From the NCBI GenBank assembly GCA_030606215.1, contig JAUWGW010000003.1:1-64000 (forward strand): a stretch of 64,000 nucleotides of DNA, written 5' to 3'. Shown piece by piece: positions 61,754 to 64,000 of the stretch (its first letter is position 1; the number at the start of each line of letters is the position of its first letter). The notes under the pieces are model-generated. The model saw only the letters and a list, made by a program, of their open reading frames with translations, was not told the origin of the DNA and did no database searches. A program made the position numbers and the translations under genes. The stretch comes from a bacterium (lineage in GTDB: Bacteria > NPL-UPA2 > JAUVJM01).

Positions 61754-63207
61754 AAGAGCGGAGTAGTGTAGATATTCTCAAAAGAGAAGATATAGACTTG
61801 ATCTTTAACAATGCTGTGAGGATTCTTTCTGAAGTCGGGATTGTGGTGGAAAACGATAAACTTTTGCAACTCTTAGCTTCTGAAGGAGCCGATGTGAATT
61901 TTGTTGAAGAAAGAGTTAAATTCTCTAAAAAATTCATAGAAAAGTTTATTTCTGAATCAAGTGAAGAATATGATGACGTGGATGGACTTGAGGTTTCTTG
62001 CCTTTTCCCTTATGGTAAGAGGGGAGAATATGCTAATGGGCTTGAAGTAACAGCAGGTACTTATCCTCAGTACTATCTCACTCTGGAAGGAGAAATTGTC
62101 CCTCATAATTTGGAAAGTGCAGCAGGTATGACGAGATTAGCTGACAAATTGGAAAATATTGACAGGCTTGGTGCTATGGGTGTTCCTTCTGATGTCCCTC
62201 CAATATTAGGCCCTCTTTACATGCGTCTTATTGCCTGGAGACATGCCCAGAATAAGTTGAGCAGTTGTGGTGAGGTGCGTACTGCAGAACTTATTCCCTA
62301 TATTTGGGAGATGGGACAGGTAATGGCTGAATACAGAAATGTACCCGTAAGAAAATATACTTTTGCGGAGGTAGAGTTAATCTCTCCTTTAAAATTTACT
62401 CGGGTGGAGGCTGATATATTTGTACAATTCTGGAAAAAGGGATTACTCGCCGGTATTGGATTTATGCATTCTGCAGGCGGCTCCTCACCGGTAACCTTAG
62501 CCGCTACTGTCTCTCTGGCCGTTGCAGAATCACTATTTATAAATTTTCTGTATAGATTCTGTTATGGGTTTAAAAAACTATGGTTTCAATGTAATTCTTC
62601 TATTATGGATATGAAAGCCGGCATGTTTCCTTTCGGCAGGCCTGAAAGGGGTTTGATCGCTCTGGCAATGGGACAGTTAGCAAGACATTTTAAAGCTGGC
62701 CTCTGGGCGAGTGCAATATATGCCGATGCTAAACTGCCTGGAATTGAGGCCGGGATGCAGAGTGCTTTTAATACCATACCAACAATTTTGGCAGGTAGTT
62801 TAGGGATAGAATGTTTTGGTATTCTCTCCGGAGCTGAGACGGGCTCTCCTGTACAACTGGTTATGGATAATGAATATGCTGGTGCTTTGAAAAGATTTGC
62901 CAGGGGGTTTGAAGTAAATGAAGATACACTTGCTTTTGAGCTTATCAAAGAAGCTGGTCCTGGAGGATTTTTTGCTGGAACCGAACATACTGCTCTTCAT
63001 TACAGAAAGGAACACTGGCAGCCGGAGATATTTTCAAGAGAAGGACTAAATAGCTGGCTTGCAGCAGGCAAAACTGTAGATGTTGACATAGCGCGGAATA
63101 TTTGCGAACATATCTTTCAGGAATACCATCCAAGGGGCATTGATGAGAGCACAGAAAAACAATTAGTAAAAATTATTGAAAGTGCCGGAAAGATGCTGGT
63201 TAGGTGA
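61750..63207 (+). CDS. MttB-family methyltransferase without pyrrolysine
   Basis: 485 residues of the trimethylamine methyltransferase (MttB) superfamily: ILKREDIDLIFNNAVRILSE, LEVTAGTYPQYYLTLEGEIVP, LSSCGEVRTAELIPYIWEM, FKKLWFQCNSSIMDMK and the C-terminal EYHPRGIDESTEKQLVKI. There is no in-frame amber codon, so it is not a pyrrolysine TMA methyltransferase but one of the MtgB-like group that demethylates glycine betaine, carnitine or other N- (or O-) methyl compounds onto a corrinoid protein. No corrinoid protein is visible in this window. Overlaps the acyltransferase stop by four bases. Confidence 0.9.
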   Translation: MKERSSVDILKREDIDLIFNNAVRILSEVGIVVENDKLLQLLASEGADVNFVEERVKFSKKFIEKFISESSEEYDDVDGLEVSCLFPYGKRGEYANGLEVTAGTYPQYYLTLEGEIVPHNLESAAGMTRLADKLENIDRLGAMGVPSDVPPILGPLYMRLIAWRHAQNKLSSCGEVRTAELIPYIWEMGQVMAEYRNVPVRKYTFAEVELISPLKFTRVEADIFVQFWKKGLLAGIGFMHSAGGSSPVTLAATVSLAVAESLFINFLYRFCYGFKKLWFQCNSSIMDMKAGMFPFGRPERGLIALAMGQLARHFKAGLWASAIYADAKLPGIEAGMQSAFNTIPTILAGSLGIECFGILSGAETGSPVQLVMDNEYAGALKRFARGFEVNEDTLAFELIKEAGPGGFFAGTEHTALHYRKEHWQPEIFSREGLNSWLAAGKTVDVDIARNICEHIFQEYHPRGIDESTEKQLVKIIESAGKMLVR

Positions 63208-63327
63208 AAATAAAAGAGCTTATCGTTGCCGAAGCCTGGGGCAGGAACATCACGAATAGATTACTGCCGTAAATATTAGCACTTTAAATCTTATTTCGGT
63301 AACATTTAATATGACGCAATTCGTAAT

Positions 63328-63355
63328 TTGATATTTTGCATCTTTATGATATAGT
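63328..63355 (+). promoter_or_regulatory. Promoter-like sequence before the SGNH-like gene
   Basis: TTGATA at 63328-63333 and TATAGT at 63350-63355 with a 16-base spacer, 55 bases before ATG 63411, which has AAAGGAGG upstream. Confidence 0.55.
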
Positions 63356-63410
63356 ATATAGGAAAACAAAAAACGGCTTTACTTTAACACTATTTAAAGG
63401 AGGAGCACAA

Positions 63411-64000
63411 ATGGCGTTTGATGTCAGAAAAGTGTTAGATGCAGCGGCGTACCATCCGGTTGAAATTGATAGGATTCTGGATCCGGAACATCCATCGTTC
63501 ATCGAGTTCGACCCTGAACTGGGATATGTCCTGAAAGATTATATATTCAGGGACGGTATGCGGAAGACCCTGTCTACATATACCTACGAGAAACACGGTG
63601 GTCACCGAAAGATGATAAACTGTGCAGACCAACCCTGCCGTATCAACACATACGGTAACAGCTTTACACAGTGCGCGCAGGTCAGCGACGGTGAGACCTG
63701 GCAGGAGATTTTGGCGGCCCATATCAGAGAGCCCATCCGCAATTTCGGTGTAGGCGGATACGGAGTATATCAGGCTTACCGCTGCGCTATGAGAACAGAA
63801 GTAATCAATGACCTGGCTGCCGAATATATCATTCTGAACGTCTGGGACGATGACCACATGCGCAATATTGATGCGGCCCGTTGGAACCGGGTCGGCTGGA
63901 TGTGCCGCGACCTGCCCAGAGGAACCAAAGATGGTTATCCTGTGCATGGTTTTCCCTGGGCGCATGTCCGTTACGACCTCAGTAAAGGAAGTTTTGTGGA
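63411..64000 (+). CDS. SGNH-hydrolase-like protein, partial (runs off the window)
   Basis: 196 codons visible. An N-terminal region (IDRILDPEHPSFIEFDPELG, ending about residue 65) leads to NTYGNSFTQCAQVSDGETWQ, which matches the first conserved block of SGNH/GDSL proteins though with Asn in place of the usual Asp (GNS for GDS). NFGVGGYGVYQAYRCAM and EYIILNVWDDDHMRN follow, as in related membrane or secreted esterase-like proteins of these phyla. Start ATG 63411 has AAAGGAGG. Function would be deacetylation of a glycan; the call is by similarity of the motif pattern and the C-terminus is outside the window. Confidence 0.65.
   Translation, partial: MAFDVRKVLDAAAYHPVEIDRILDPEHPSFIEFDPELGYVLKDYIFRDGMRKTLSTYTYEKHGGHRKMINCADQPCRINTYGNSFTQCAQVSDGETWQEILAAHIREPIRNFGVGGYGVYQAYRCAMRTEVINDLAAEYIILNVWDDDHMRNIDAARWNRVGWMCRDLPRGTKDGYPVHGFPWAHVRYDLSKGSFV

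Noticed and set aside
61750-63207. Possible pyrrolysine-containing MttB
   Set aside because: The frame is open throughout with no in-frame TAG, so the protein cannot be the pyrrolysine TMA methyltransferase.

Overview
The window looks like a chromosomal segment of a low- to mid-GC, diderm, probably uncultured bacterium. Evidence for a double membrane is an LptE-like lipoprotein, a BamD-like TPR protein and a fused SecDF. Two GFTLIE-type pseudopilins of the DUF1559 style, a PEP-CTERM protein, many Gfo/Idh/MocA oxidoreductases and very large secreted carbohydrate-active proteins are typical of the Planctomycetes-Lentisphaerae-Omnitrophota neighbourhood of the tree and similar candidate phyla. 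I cannot place it more precisely.

Bases 1-12500 form a defence and mobile-element island. It starts with the N-terminus of an IS630-type transposase (minus strand). Next comes a Gabija pair (GajA OLD-family nuclease, GajB UvrD-like helicase), a small HNH protein, and a GHKL-ATPase/STAS-like pair. These are followed by a membrane TPR protein, a TIR-like protein, and an overlapping three-gene operon: winged-helix MNT nucleotidyltransferase, HEPN protein and a phospholipase-D/SNF2 helicase. A short piece at 5711-5826 looks like fused remnants of deleted genes.

Bases 12500-39000 are mostly housekeeping: grpE-dnaK-dnaJ-rsmE, a VanZ-like protein, nth, an orphan UgpC/MsmK-type ABC ATPase, two overlapping GAF-GGDEF proteins, a 33-residue mS38/bS22-like ribosomal protein, bamD-like, lptE, holA, rpsT (minus strand), an EF-G-like GTPase, yebC-ruvC-ruvA-ruvB-queA-tgt-yajC, secDF and recJ. 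A toxin-antitoxin pair with a Panacea-type (DUF4065) antitoxin and a consensus promoter sits between yajC and secDF. Two copies of a roughly 200-bp fold-back repeat lie directly in front of rsmE and lptE and appear to supply part of their 5' reading frames.

Bases 38949-64000 are an accessory catabolic region: a PocR-AraC regulator, four Gfo/Idh/MocA-type dehydrogenases with a creatininase-like amidohydrolase, a DegT aminotransferase and a UroD-like methyltransferase-fold protein. A divergent PEP-CTERM LamG protein/LacI regulator pair follows, then two pseudopilin-like secreted proteins each in front of, or close to, a giant secreted protein (1435 and about 1323 residues). The region also has a GH4 glycosidase, a GC-rich WcaF-like acyltransferase, a non-pyrrolysine MttB-family methyltransferase and a truncated SGNH-like protein at the right edge. 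The genes together suggest export or surface breakdown of a modified glycan, oxidation of the released sugars by the dehydrogenases, and removal of methyl groups, but substrates cannot be read from sequence alone.
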